NCBI GenBank assembly: GCA_016165875.1
Contig: JABBOT010000002.1
Location: forward strand, 3,249,540 to 3,313,539
DNA: 64,000 nt
Direction of reading: 5' to 3'
Source: Acanthopleura granulata
Taxonomy: Eukaryota; Mollusca; Polyplacophora; Chitonida; Chitonidae
Shown here: piece by piece, positions 27,301-42,300 of the stretch
How positions within the stretch are numbered: the first letter of the stretch is position 1
Layout: every line of letters starts with the position of its first letter
The notes under the pieces: generated by a model
Databases searched by the model: none
Seen by the model: only the letters and a program-made list of their open reading frames with translations
What the model was told of the DNA's origin: nothing
Program-made: the position numbers and the translations under genes

Positions 27301-30300
27301 TGATGTATCCAAACATGAGTGAGTCGTCATCCACAACAACAGGGTTGATCCGCTGGAGTTTGTGATTGGACTCCAGGGGCACTGTGGAGTGTCGACTAAC
27401 ACGGGATTTACCGGATTTCTCCCTGGGGGACAGACTGAGGGCTTCCACAAGCACCTCTATACAGCTGGACTTCCCACTGCCAGGCGGGCCAGCCACTATT
27501 GTCCCTGTAAAATAAGGTATAACACCATGTTACCATGGTAGGTGCTTCCAATCACATTTTTAAACTATAACCACTGAGTGTTAACACAATCAATCTAGGC
27601 AACATTAATGATAGCCACCTGCCACTGATGTAATGTAAGAATTCACAAAAACTGGCAAGCAAGGGAGTTAGGCAAACAGCCATAATGTATAAATGCTAGC
27701 CTAATCCTGAATATAAAAATAATTCAGATTTATTTATTTATTTGATTGGTGTTTTACGCCTTACTCAAGAATGGACTGCGGCCAGCATTATGAGAGGACA
27801 CTGGGTAGAGCCCAGGGGAAACCCACGACCATCCGCAAGTTGCTGGTGTTCCAGATTTACAATAATATATTCCAGACAAATGGCCCAACTAAAACCAAAT
27901 AATTAAACCAAGGGATCTGCTCTGATTTTATTGTTTAACATCACAATGGATGTTTTTGTTTTACAAAATGTATTACAGAGTGCCTGTGGTAAACCACTGA
28001 CCAATGACAAGATCCTGATGAACTGTCGCACTTGTGACCGATAGATATGCACACCATACTGGTGGAAGAGGAGTCACGACTCCGACGAACATAAAATTGC
28101 ACAAATGGCCACAGGAGCACTGTCGTCCACTTCTGGTCAACAAGGCCCCCACAAACAATGCAAGCAGGGATTAATTTAAGGAGAAACAGTGGGCAAACTC
28201 AGTTACAAACCATTGTGGACTTGTGAGACAGTGAAGAGTTGCAGACATTTGTTGAGCCAGGCTTTGTGAGGGACCAAGCCGCTTTCCATGGCTTTCTGTT
28301 CCAGAGCCTGGTCTAAGTCCACAGTCCTGGCTATCCCTGACATGGCTCTGGAGGCAGCTGGGGGCTCAGGCAGCCCTGCAAACACATCCTTCACTATAGA
28401 CTTGAACGTCACCATGCTCTGCCGGGGGAACACCATGCAAAGGAAAAACATCAAAGTTATTTGTAGAAAGGGCCATATTTTAACGTCATTTCAGAAAGTG
28501 ATTAAAACTATTTATTCCAAGAATGATGTCTGAACTCTCTCTCTATAAATATATATATTTTTATTCATGCAATGGGAATGAGGTTTATGGGCAGATAAAA
28601 CTGGAATAAACGACTGTCATATATCAGGTCCCCAACAAACCTTATTAGTTTTAGGTATGGTTTCCAGAAGTCTTTCTCCTGACACTTGAATACTTTTTTT
28701 GTCCACTTTACTATAAAGCTGCATTTGTGCGTTTACCCATACTTTGTCCACGGGAATGACAGAGTAAAATGCCTGTCCATCCTACCTCCATGTCAAGCCT
28801 GGGTCCAATGATCTCCTCCACTGCTTGTGCAACTATAGCATGCTCTATCTTCCCTGCTGGAGTCAGGCCCTGGGAACCACTGTTTTTCTTACCGATCTTG
28901 ATGCCAGCAACTGGAGGCAGATACATGTACATCACATGCCATGATTAAGATATTTATACATCCTAAAAATTTTTTTCTCACAACATTTCTCAGAAAGGGA
29001 ATTTTACTACCATTAATAGCAAACCATTATTAACGATCATAAATCATAAAAGTTTGAATGATCATAAAAGATTTAATGCTTTGATTATTTATTTATTTAT
29101 TTATTTTGCAGGTTTCTGTCAGACCTTCCCTCAGAGGAAGCCAGCAAGAGTTGGACTTGAACTCACAGCCACTGCATTGGCTGGGTAACTGTGTCTTCTT
29201 TAACACACTTATAATGTTAAATCATTAAATTACAATCTAGAAATTTGAATGCCTGCTTCGCATAAAGATTTTCTACAACACTACTAACTACACAATCTTT
29301 GCAAAAGCTTGATGAAACAAAGTCAGGAGCTACTCAGTTTCACATGATCTGTAAAATTCATTTCACTATTTAACCATTTTTATACACATTTAGGCCTCAA
29401 CTGTTTTGGTTAAGGTTCAACATTCCAATACATTGCTCCTGACAAGCAACAGGAGTGCTTAAAATCTATGCAGTCCATGAATGAAATAGGAGTGTTCTGG
29501 CTAAGTAATAAGCCCCACTCACACTGGAGGGGGCCACCACAATCACCCTATCAGGGAAATAAAATACTTCTTACATATACTACCATTCACACTGCCTGCT
29601 ACATTTCATGATGGTATTAGGATTGCATCCTTGTTGTCTTCTTTCTGACCAGTACTAGAAACAATTCTACTTTCCATGATGACTTGTATACTTCCGCATT
29701 TTAACCCATGGAAACACTTTTATTCTGACGCCCAGGACTGAATACATCTAAAACATTTGATTGTGACAAGACGAGATTTAACAAGTATTGCTTTCCATGG
29801 TTTTACAGTCTTATATCACTGGTGCATTTAATGTTGTGTGAATAAACAGTGACACAGAGTAGTTGTAACATTCAGTATGAATAGGCATTCACAGCTTACA
29901 AACTGTTACCTGTGCTAAGGCCCACACTGCTCGGCTGGGACTGGATGGCGGGCCTGACGCTCAGAATACCTCCTGGGTTTGCCTCAGACGCCTGGCTGTT
30001 GGATCTGGAGCTGTCCTGCTTCTCTATTTTATCCTGTGTCTTTTCCTCTCTTACGTACTTCCTCTTCTGACAGGCCCTCACTAGCACACCGTTCATCACT
30101 GTCAGAGTGAAGTTGTGATGCACTGATGGAGACCTGCAATCACACACATTAGTCTTCCATAAAGTCTGTAACTTTGTCCAGGTGGGTGATGTCTGCAAAT
30201 GTGTTTAAAGTTACATCACTGTCTAAATGGAAAAACAGTGTAAAATAAAAAAGCTTTGGAATCTTAAAAGTTAATAACCAACATAACCATTAGGATAGGT

Positions 30301-33300
30301 GTTACTGATTTAAATACACAAAATTGTCCCAGGTATATCTACGTAGTGTTCACATGAAAAACTAATTTATCACAAAGAAGGCATAAATTTTAATGTGAGG
30401 TCACATGTTTCCTCATTGGTGACAGAAACAAAAAGAGAACAAATTTTATGACGGTAATGATATGGTGGTCAATCCAAAAAACTTCACAGACAGAGAGAGC
30501 CATGGCAAGATGCAACCTGAAATGTGGGCAGTTAAAAACAAATCTTTTCAGCAGTTTTGAGGCAGGTGTTTTCCTGGAAGATTGAGGTATATCAGGAGTA
30601 ATCACATTTGTAAGAGGACATGACATTTTAAAATGTTTCTGTATTATAAAGTCAGGTCAATATTCTGAAGAAACTTATTTCACTGATGGTTTATCCTTGT
30701 ACAAAAATGTATTTATCTGAATGAAATTTAACATAGCATTCAACAATATTATGTGGTGGCAGTCAGGTTTATGTCTGGGGTATAACTTCATTGCTTTGGT
30801 TCCAGAAACTGAAAGCATTATGTTCCAGAAATGTTTGAGGATACCAGTCAAAAGTTTTAATGACCCGTACTTACAGCTGATCTCGGACTTGATTGATAAG
30901 AACATTGAGCCTGTTCCCCAGTATGTGAGGTGCTTTGAAGCCAAACACAGCACACTTTGCTCTGAGAACATGGCCCATGTCAGGCTTGATGAGAGAAACT
31001 GTTCGGAACAGACTCTTCAGATCTGTAGGCAAGAGCTTGTACGATTCAGACACTGAATTGTTGATGGTTAAGAAAATGCCAGTGTCCACCTTTACGGGAA
31101 CCTGCAAAAAAGTAATTAACGAAAGATTGTGAGCAATATTCAGGCGTATAAGCATACAAATACTCATACTAACTTCTGTAAACCTCAAATAAATAGAAAA
31201 ATTTGCTTAACCTAAAAATCTACTACAACATATGTGTATATGAACTCATCTACACATATATATACATATATATGTATATGGCTTGAACATGTTAGGTTTG
31301 AACATGTTCCTCAAATAAAGTTGTCTGGGAGGGCATCACATCCTGTCCCACAGTGCCCAATTACGTTTCTGACATGAAAGTTTTGACACACCACCGAAAA
31401 CTGCGAACTGAAAAACTTCAATTATTAGAAGTTACAATCATGTAGTTGAGGACTTCCACAAAACAGAGAATACCTGTTGTGTATTACAGGGATCATTGCA
31501 TTAAAAATAACCAAGAATCATGGAAATGACACACAACTGGTAAATGATATCACTTGATGGCCAGCTTTTTAATACTGGATGGAAGAAGCTTTGAGTGTGC
31601 ATGTATCTCACCTCTTGGCCATCTCCTAGTGTTGCAATTGTCAACTTGGCTTTCAGGGCTGACAGTATTGACTGGGTAAAGTCCAGTACAACAGAGAAGG
31701 CTTCCCGACTCAGGCCCTGTACATCATCCAGACAGCCCCAGCAGCCATCCTAGAAGACACACCGCATTATTCACTTAATTATTTCATTGTTATTGACAAA
31801 GTATTTTGGTATAGGAATACAGGCAAGCAATCAGAGCCTGTACGCTACTACAGCAGTTAAACAGGCCTAAGATACCCCACAAAATGCCAGCCCTGGACAC
31901 AGAAGTTAAAAAACTTATCAAATTTTGTATTGAAAAAACAAAAATAAACTGTAACATCAAAAATAAGTACAAAATAACTTCACAATAAGCGGTCACTCAT
32001 AGACACGCATGACACAATGAAGCACAGAAGATAATAACATTGATAACCATTTAACACCTGAGTTATTAAATCTTACCGATGCTAAGCCTTGTAAAATTTT
32101 CCCCAGGCTCCCTGGATGAGTGGCTGTGGAGCAATGGAACAGTCCAAGGAACTTGCCCACCAAAAATGCCAAACCCTGTTTCACAAAGAAAAGCATGCTC
32201 ATGTACATTCAATAAAGAAAACAATATATTGCATTTAAAATAAAACAGGTTTAGCCATTTCAAACTCTTTCAAAAAATGGATATTATTCTTAATTATAAT
32301 GATTATTTCTCTGAAGCTTTTACTTTTTAAGGTTGCTTTGTGAGAAGGACACACTTCAAACATTTCAGCAAACTGACCTTGGCTGTTTCAGTTTTCCCTG
32401 AGCAGGTTGGCCCCATTAGAGCAGAGCCCTTGCTTTGTTGCACAGCATGAGACATGGACAGGAAGCACTTCTCTGTCAGAGGGGTAAGACTTACTCCACC
32501 AAAAGCACCATAAAACTCATTGCCATAGGAGTAACCATCATCTAGTATGTATATCTTTGGCTCGGGTTTTTCATCTGGAAATAAAAATATAGAGAAAACT
32601 GATGGTTCTCTATGGCAATTTCAAAATAAGCAGTGTTCAGCTGAATCAACATATTATCTGCCAGTAGTAAGACAAAGTACAGAAGAAACCTGAACAATAT
32701 CTGCAGGAGATGCAATGAGAGACGCTGATGTTTCCTGTTGTGGTGCTGTAGCACTTGTGTATTACATGAGTGTTTTAAGAGCGCACATGCACGGACAAGT
32801 GTGACGTACTACAGGATAGAGCAAAGGAGTACATAGCTTCGGAACGGTTTGCTAAAGATGGGAAGTATTACGAGCTTCCCATTTACTCTCAACAGCACAC
32901 AGCTGGAAACAAAGTCATGATTTCAGGGGCATAACATGCAAGCACAATTAACTGATGCACTATTAATGTATAAAAGCAATAGACAGGCAATTTCAGGGTC
33001 ACGCATGTTCAGCCTGTGAATACATGTCCAGTTGTCGTGAGAGATGGTTGTTTTGTACATGTACCTTCAAACCTGTTGTACATTCTGATGCATCTTCTCC
33101 AGTCAAAGTCTGTCACTTCCCGCAGCTTTCTGTTGCACATGTTCTCCAGCATGTCTTTCAAGTACAAGGATTGCTGCAACGTACAGGAGTAATAAAATCT
33201 CATCAATATAAAAGACCACAAAAAGAGAGCAGCAATGACACAGTGGTACATGTAATTGGCCAATGATCACATATACATTAACTAGTAAAAACCAGCCTCT

Positions 33301-36300
33301 TTTCAATTTACAATACGCGTCTAAAGTGAGCAATGTTATTATGCCTAATAGCCATAACAAAGACATTTCTGGCAAGACTGTATCTGTAGGACATCTAGTA
33401 ACACTGTTACCTGACCCAGCAAATATTTGTCAGAAAAAAACAAAAAGTTTTTCTATTAGCCTTTCCAGTGGCATCAAAGCATTTCAGCATAACGTTCAAC
33501 CCAGCCACAAAAAGATATACTGCAAATTTCTGACCTTCACCACCCTTTAAACTAATTTTTTCAGTCGATTTAATGCATGCAATGATTATGAAAATGATGC
33601 TAAAAATGATTTGTTTGTGTGACTCAAGATTGAGCTTCACAAAACTATGCTAATTATTTCTCTACATGCAATAGTTCTGTCAGAATGTCTCAAAATACTG
33701 GTTGCAGAAGTGGTTGAACAGGTTGAGGAAACAGAGTCGGCAAAATTGCGTGTAAGGGCTGTAACCTCGAGTTTAGATGTGGATAACTCACACTGATCAT
33801 ACTCTCCAGGCGTATCCGTTGTATCATCACATTGCTGTCATCAGCAGCCTTCCAGCCCCCCTTGGCCAGCACCATGCACAGTTTGGACATGGTGACACCG
33901 TACTTCCTCAGTGTACTCTGTAGGGCTCTCCTGTCATAGCGGATGTCAGCAATACCCTGCTCACACTCCTTTGTCCAGTAGTACAGCATGCCAGCCCTGC
34001 ACACTTGTGTGGGATACTGAAGCAAAAGTAAAAATAATGCTAAACAACAGTCAGGCATAAGTCAACAAGAAGTGAGTGTAAGACACACACATGTATCCAT
34101 CATGTTTCACAGATTAGTATGCGCAAAACTCAGGGATTATAATTTGCGATTTTTAGGTGGATACTTACGAAACTAGAAAACTGATTCCCCATTTAAATTC
34201 TAAGTATTTCATCCTCATATGGGCCAGTATACCAAACTTGGAATCCCTGTGTGAAACTGTATGCAGGCCTCTACGTCTGCACATCGATGAAATTGTCCAT
34301 TTCCAGTCAGTCATGTCAGTTGCTACAGAGACTTAATTGATCGAAGCAATAAATGAAACAGCAATAATTTAAATACAGGCCTAGTTCACCTCAACATCAC
34401 CACAAAACTGGATTGAAGGTTATAATTAACATCACTGCTTAAAACTACACTGAAAGCAAATATTACAATCCCTATTTCTAATCTTCCTACAAGAGAGTGT
34501 AATAAATGTGTGATGTGGAGATATACATACATAAGGATGCGTTCAGCTGTCACTGGTACATAATTTATACCTAAAGCATCATTCACAATAACGACATTGA
34601 AGGTTCAACCGACAAAATATGTACCTTGTTCGGCCATTCCTCAATGGGAATTGCATTGTCAATATCCTGGAGGATTCCTATCACCAGTGATTTTAGTGAG
34701 CGTGATACAGTGTTCTTCAGCTGCTCTAGCCACACTTCCACAGCAATGGATAAAGTCACCTGTTCCCAGCGAGTTAGAGAAATACATGCATTTCAGACAT
34801 TTTGTTATTACATTCTCAACAACCAGGTTACACAAAATTTTTCAAAGTCACACATTATTATATGCTATGTCAGTTGAAATCGGCACCATAACCCACTTAA
34901 AAGAAGTTAGAATAAGGAGTGCACTCTTTTGATCTTTTCTCTATTAAATACAGAGTTTCAGTATGACTGTTCTCGCAATGAAAGATTTCACAAGCACTGC
35001 AGCATAACATCTGAGAATGATGTTCTCTTACAAAGCCAGAAACTCGATTATGTAGGGGGGTCACTTTATCATAATGAATCATTCAAATTCATAATCTGTG
35101 ACTTTCTAGACATTCTAACATACTGTATAATAATTTTTTCCCAATATATATTTTGGACAATCTTCGCACGCATAGTTATGAGGACTGCATTTTGCACAGC
35201 TATAAACACAGGTAAGTTGAAAATAGCTAACAGAAAACTGAAATACTTTAAAATCTCAGAGAGCATTTCATATCTCAGTGGCATCCCTAACAAAACATCC
35301 CCAAATGTCTCAAGGTATTTCTGCTAAAATTGGAAACTGAGAAAACTTCACACTGTGTCAAGGACAAGAAACAAGCGCCATAATCACAGTACAGAATATA
35401 ACATGCTAACTTTAACTTTCAGAGTTTTATCTGTGTTGTTCTACAGAATAAACAAACATACTTACCTTCTCATCCAGTGCAACAAATTCCCCCTCGACAC
35501 TGGACACTGAAATGGCTTCAATGACTTGTTTCTCTTCAACCATAACTTCTGAGGGCAGGTACACATGATGGCCCAAGAGCATGGGGTTGGTATTCTGAAC
35601 ATTTTAAAGGAAACAAGATACAGGGCTTGGTTTGTTACATAACTGATCTTTTCATACACATCAATTTAAAAATCGCACCCTGTTCTCAAAATTACAGCCA
35701 CTGCAAAATAGTTACACCTGTTTTTTGCTGAATAAACATGATAAATTGAAAACAAATGTTAGATGTTATAAAAATTAGGAAGGATATGGTTAAAGTAAGT
35801 ACATCAAAAGTTCATAAATTAATATACTGCTAAGCATTTGTTCACCAAAAACAAAAAACAGATTATCAATTAATAAGAAAACTTTTTAGCCACCCCACCC
35901 CCAAACCACAGAAAAAGATTAAAGAAGGCAAAGTCTCCAAATATTCTGGTAACAGATAAATTTTGTTTTCCACTATAACATGCATTTCAACTACTTTCAA
36001 GTAAGCAGAGGATACTAATAAATAAATCAAATACAAAAAAACAGTACTGAAAGTGGCAGGAGTGAAAAAATTGATGAAGATAAGAAAAGCAGCAGCATGA
36101 ATACAAACATGCATAGATGAACGGATGCATAGATGAAACCATGCCATGCATAACTGAAGAACCTATGCTGACACAAGAAAAGCTCAGAAATTACCCGACT
36201 TAGTTCATCAGATCTGGCTATAGCTTTTAACCATTTCTGATGAGCTGGTGACAGACTGAATTGCCCATCACGCACTTGCTTTTTACCCTAGAAAAAAGCC

Positions 36301-39300
36301 AAGTACAATACACACAACAAGCTTAAACACCTGTTCTGCCATCCATAAGTCAACATAATGAATGTGTCCATTAAAGCAAGCACACCAGCATTTTGCATGT
36401 GAACTGTTTCAAGATGTGTAAATTGCATAAAGTATTTTTAAATGATGCACATTTATTCTTTATTCAAGAATTAATAAATAAAATGCCATGTTACTTTTTA
36501 GTCCCTTATAATCTAAGCAGAACCAGTCCCTAAAAAATTAATAGGGCTATTAATAATTCCACAAGGCATTAGGCACATTACGAAATAAATGACACTGCTA
36601 AACAACAATGGAGTATTGCAAAGATTCATGATCTAGAGAAAAAAAGAAGGCAACATCTCCTGAGAAGATCTTCAGGAATTTTGTGAAAGTGAACACTGAA
36701 CTAGGTTTAGAGCTTTATCAGGAGAAGATATATGTATTGATAGCAATTATCCACATGTCTGTCATTCTTCAGACTTGTAAAAGATGATTATTACTACATG
36801 TACATAACTTACATAGACATGAGCAAGTCGCTTGTCTATCTTGGGTGGGGTTTCTGTATTGACCAAGGAGGTGATGGTGGAGGGTGGTCTCTCACTTCCT
36901 CTCTCTCTGTGGTGGTCTATGGAGCCTCGAATACCTGAACGACTCATCTCACCTGTGCTGGAATACACGCTGTTACCATGACCTGCTACCTTCTCCAGCT
37001 TTACGTCAGCGATACCACTAAAGATAGACCTGAAAAGCAGATCATGGTCAAATTTCTATTTAAAACGTTCAATAATTCATAAAGAGTGCTGTTTCAGTTA
37101 AAGATCTGAAAGGAACTGTGCATAAATAATGATTAGTTAAGTTACAAAGTGTTTTGGAGTACTGCAAAATTAAACAATGGCTTAATCCGCTGGTGATGAG
37201 ATGAAAAATATTTACTTCATCCTGGGTAATTGTGAATTTTGATCTTTTTATCATTGCACAAAAAAACAAAATGTAAATGTCATTTGGAAGGGGTATGTTT
37301 GTTATGTCAAACATTCCAAGAGACGAATGGTTAAATATGGTCTAGCACCAGAGCTTGTGTTGAAATGATTCTACCCTTGGTAAACCAAGTGTTCCTAAAC
37401 ATGACCTACAGCAGCAAGGATGACACCTGTTTATCTTACTTGAGCTGGGGTCGTACAGAGTCCAGGTCGTTGGGTCGACTGAGGATGGCCAGCAAGATGG
37501 GATCAGAGACAAAGTAAAACCTGGGGAAGGCTTTCCTCTTATTGTTCAGATAGCCTACCAGGGATCTGAAGCAGATCTCCAGCTCCTCATAGATGTGCCT
37601 CAACATCACCCCCTTAGGAACCTCACCACCATAGCAACACTGGTAAAGAAAAGTGAGTATATATGGTGTCATGTTTTCTCTGGAATAGATCATGATGCTA
37701 GGTTCTGCTTATAAGTCAATCCTGCAATAAATCAAGAGATGGGTGAGTTGTCTGAGGGAAATTTCACAAAATTTTGTATGGATATTATTCTCCATAAATA
37801 CAGAGTGTCTCATTTATGGGGGAATATGTTTGGAATGAGGTTAATGAAACGGGCCCCTTGTCAGGTACAAGGCTTCCCAGAGGGCTTAGCCTGGCTTCCT
37901 CCAATCATAAACCTAGCTATATCTATTGGTAACTTCTTTAAAACTATGGCTAGCTGTATCATGATTTGTGCATTGACAATTTATCCACAGCAAATAAAAA
38001 TCAGGCTATATTAATAAATATTACAAGTCAATTATGCAATGATACAAGATGGTAGAGTGCACCCATGGAGAGAGATTCTGGCATACAAAACAATCCTAGT
38101 GTCTGATGCATGTCAAATCCTGGACTCCAGGCTATAATCTGAAAGACAACTGGGGAAAGCCAGAAGTTTACCTCTTCCTCATTACAACACTGCTGTTGGA
38201 GGACAAGTATGGCTACTGTGTTATGAACGAAGTGTGCAGTATGAAGTTTATTACCTACTGAGTCTGTGGCATATGCAATATACGAGAAGACGTAGTGTGA
38301 CACTAGATCTTAACTGAAAAATTCAATCAGCTTAATTTCGTGGTATTAAGTAATAAAAACTTACATAAAAACCAAGCCTCTGAGTACAAAGAATTAAAAA
38401 AATCTGAAGTGCATCACAACTTTGTGAAAAATATGGGGGACACATTTGTGGCCATAGTATACTGAAGTGATTGCTGCATTGGAGCATGTTTTGATTAGGG
38501 AGGGATGTATACTAAATATGCTAACTAAAGGACAGCTGGAGGAGATGTTCAGAAAACATTTTTTTTCGAATAACTTGAGCAATCGTGCCACTCAAGGTTA
38601 ATTAATCATCTTCATGGACATTTCCTGTGTTTAATGAACATCTCATACCTGAAGCACATTTCTAGTTTCGAATGCTCTCTTCATCATCTTTGTCCAGCCT
38701 TTATCAATTTGAGCAAATCTCTTGGCCTCTTGTGGTAATTCCTGAATAAATCAATCCAAATCGATAAGTCAAAAGGAATACTTGCAGTAAACCAAAATGT
38801 GTGTAGACAGAAGAATCTGTTCGTTGACAAATGTATGAAGGCTTCTCATACATGGCCACAGTGCTGGAACATAGCATACAACATGCAAATTCAACTAATT
38901 TGCATCTCACAATAAATATACACAACTTATGCATGAAAAAAGATGGCTTTCAAACTTGATCTGACATCACAAAATGAATCAGAACATAAAAATTTTCTAT
39001 CAAAAGTGGAATATATTTGAAACAGTTATTGCAAGATAACCAACAACCAATGAAAATCACAGAATTCACTAAACATATCAAACTTATGAATGGATACAGC
39101 TGGTGTTTGAGCTTGGTACACACAAAATTTTATATAGATCGCACAATATTGGACGTCATTACATTGACACACAGACAAACAGATGTCCCTCACATCTGCT
39201 GAAGTGGGGAATAAAACAAATCCTTGGCCAAGATGTGTTTTAAAACAAAAGCCAAGATGTGTACATCTTTTATTCAACTATGGAATAAATTTAATGAAAA

Positions 39301-42300
39301 TCCTTTACAAAAAATATACATGTACTTTTCAACATAAATGAAGACAAAATGAGATTCAAAAAAAAAAAAAAAAAAAAACTTGATCAAGTATACAAACCTT
39401 AGCTGTGGTGTTATTGGAGAACACAGCCTCCAAGTACTGCCAGAGGTCCTGCACCTCCAGCCACAGTTCCAGCACCTCAGCCACCTCCTTCAACTTCTCA
39501 GCCCATGACGCTGCTTCGTCCCTCAACGGCCCGATGTAGCGTGAAGTCAGCATGTTGGCCAGAAGGGCCTGGGCATCCTCCAGCTGCTCCAGTAATCTCT
39601 GGGTGAAAGCCTTGTCCAGGTACATGGGGCCGCGCTTCTTGAAGTTCTCGAAGCTAAGCACTTGTTCTGTCCATTCCTCCTCTGTCAGCCTCATCTTGAT
39701 CTCCAGCTCTAGTTCTCTGCTGGCGCCACGGCAAATCTCAGTGATGCCACTTTGATGCCTGTATAAAGAGAGAAAAAAAATCGCTGCAATATCGGTCCTT
39801 TAATGTCTGAGAACACAGACTCCTCAAAAAAACAAAAACAAAAAAGACAACACCAGACCAAATGCATATATATAGTGATAAAGCATCCCTGCCAAAGTTT
39901 AAAACAAGTAGTGATTTCCGCCTGTTATGCTTTTTAACCAAGATATTGTTCTCAGCAAAAAAAAGCTGAAAAAAATTGAAAGCCCCACCATGTAATGAAT
40001 TTTAAACCAAGAGACACAAGTTTACACCTGGTTCCACAATGTCCTCCTTACTCTATAAACTGAACCTACTCAATAAGCCCAATATCCAGGAGATGTGACA
40101 GCTTAAAGACATTGGCCTCCAGCTGAAAGGAGCTTCCTGTGACATGCATCACCTGTAACCAATGGCGGTTTCGGATTTCCTGCCAATACAAATATATGTA
40201 TGTGATATTTACGCATAACAGATAATTACAGACAAGTCTGATTTTGATTAATGCAAAGGAGTATAAACCAAACTTAGCTCATTACACCATGAATTTTGTT
40301 CATATTATTGACTTAATTTTCACGACAGCAATAAAAATCATGGTGTTACAAAGAAGACTAATCACAAGATTTCACAGAAGACAGTTCAGTTTAAATTCAA
40401 ACGTTTTGAGCGGAATAACACTTGCAAATATACCTTGCTAAGAATGATGTATTCAACAAACCTAAACCAGCATTTACATTCTTGACTCTGGCATAAAGGG
40501 AAGGCAATGTACATGTACTTACATTCGCAGCAAGACTCTGCAGTAGAGGGAACACAGCCAAGTACTCTTCCAGTGATGTTTTGAGGTCATTATAGGCATC
40601 CCAGTCCTTCAGTTTACTGGGTAGAGCTAAGCACTCATCCCAGTGCATCTCCACCTAAATTAGCAACAGGGATATAATCGTGTATTGAAAAGCATAGGAC
40701 ATCTACACAATGGTTCAATGGAATGTACATGTAAATGGTCTTTACATGTGTAGATAACATCTGATATCAATCAGCCAGACATATACAAAACGGATGTATG
40801 GAGGAAGACTAACTGACAAAGAACGGTGACATGTTGATTTTGTATTCATGCGCTTTGCTGGTCTTCATTTGAATATTTCTTTGAAATTGCTGAAGCCACA
40901 CACATCTTTAAAAATTCTATTACGTCCTGAAGTTGCCCAAATTGAACACTTAATGTCCTTAGTCTAAATTTCCCACTTTATGTATAATTTTATAAGTTAA
41001 CATTTTAAATCTTGCAGAACTGAAAGTTCAGGTGAGCATAAGCGAATTATAAAAGTTAAGCTAAATTGTTTCCAGGACTAGGTTTTAATGGAAATATATA
41101 TGGGTCCAGAAAGCAGTCTTGATACATGCCAAGTTAAGTGAAGTGCATGACATCCTAATGAATAAGGAGATAACAATGATTTGCAACTATGTCTGCTGAA
41201 TATGTCTGGCTGATACTTTTGCAAAGATTAGTTGTTGTTGTTGTTGTTACATCAATAACATGGAGCTATTACCTCTCTTGAGGAGTTATCCAGGTTGACT
41301 TCAGACCAGAGGGTATCTCTGAACTGAGTATCAAACCTGATGAATTTCTGGAACAATCCATACAGCTGACTAAGCAGTTCAAGCTCCTGAAAATGACAAA
41401 AGAGATTGTATTCGTAAAATACCAATGAATAAACGTATGAAATACGTACAGTACACAATACATACATGTCAGGTACAACACAAATGATTAAAACCATTAA
41501 GAAATCTGTTCTCCATGTTTGAAGGTTACTGTATATGTTACTAGACTGTCATTCTCAGTATATGCCACCCTCTAAAAGAGAAAGGTGTGACAGTCATAAA
41601 AATCCAAGATGGCATACAGCAGGCAAACTGAATTATTTAGAGTGACGTAAATCAATCGTAACTGTCCACATACTTGATCTCAAGCTAATGTGCAAATATG
41701 AGCTTCAATGACTGAAAACTGTTCCAATATCTTCAGGTCATGACTGGTGTGACAAACGGACGGATGGAAGAACAGACATTCAGAGAGCATTTCCACATCC
41801 CTAAGCCACGCTCATGGCGAGGGATAATTACGAGGCACGACTCACCTCTCCAGTCCTGTCCAGCTCAGGGAATGGCTTACACACAATACCAAACACCTTG
41901 GAGACTGAATCAAGAGTTTTACGTTTGGTATCATACTGGGCATAGCGTTGCTGGAAGTCATAGAGCCGAGACACAGCTTCTGAAGGTGGAATTCCAGGCA
42001 CTGCTGGGCCTTGACCGTCAAAGGAATTCCTGAACTGTATCACCTCTACAACAAAAGTCTGAAACAAACACAAAAAGAGGGTGTATATTTCATTGATTCC
42101 TGTTCATGCCTGAGTAATTCCTAAATCCTATATGTATATCCTACTTGCATTAATGAGACTAAAGATGCTCTATGTTCTATGTATGCTGTAAGATTCCAGA
42201 AGAACTAAACCAATAAGCCAGTGGAACATTGCACTGTTCAAAATAGTAAATTCAAGAAGCTTATTTTTGTCAGAACATTCTCAATGAGATGAACGCAGGA

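Noticed and set aside
30721..31056. Plus-strand open frame of 111 codons
   Set aside because: Mostly the antisense of exon 40 (AAA1 sensor region).
34929..35327. Plus-strand open frame of 132 codons
   Set aside because: Low-complexity, AT-rich intronic sequence between exons 33 and 34; no recognisable protein pattern or splice context.
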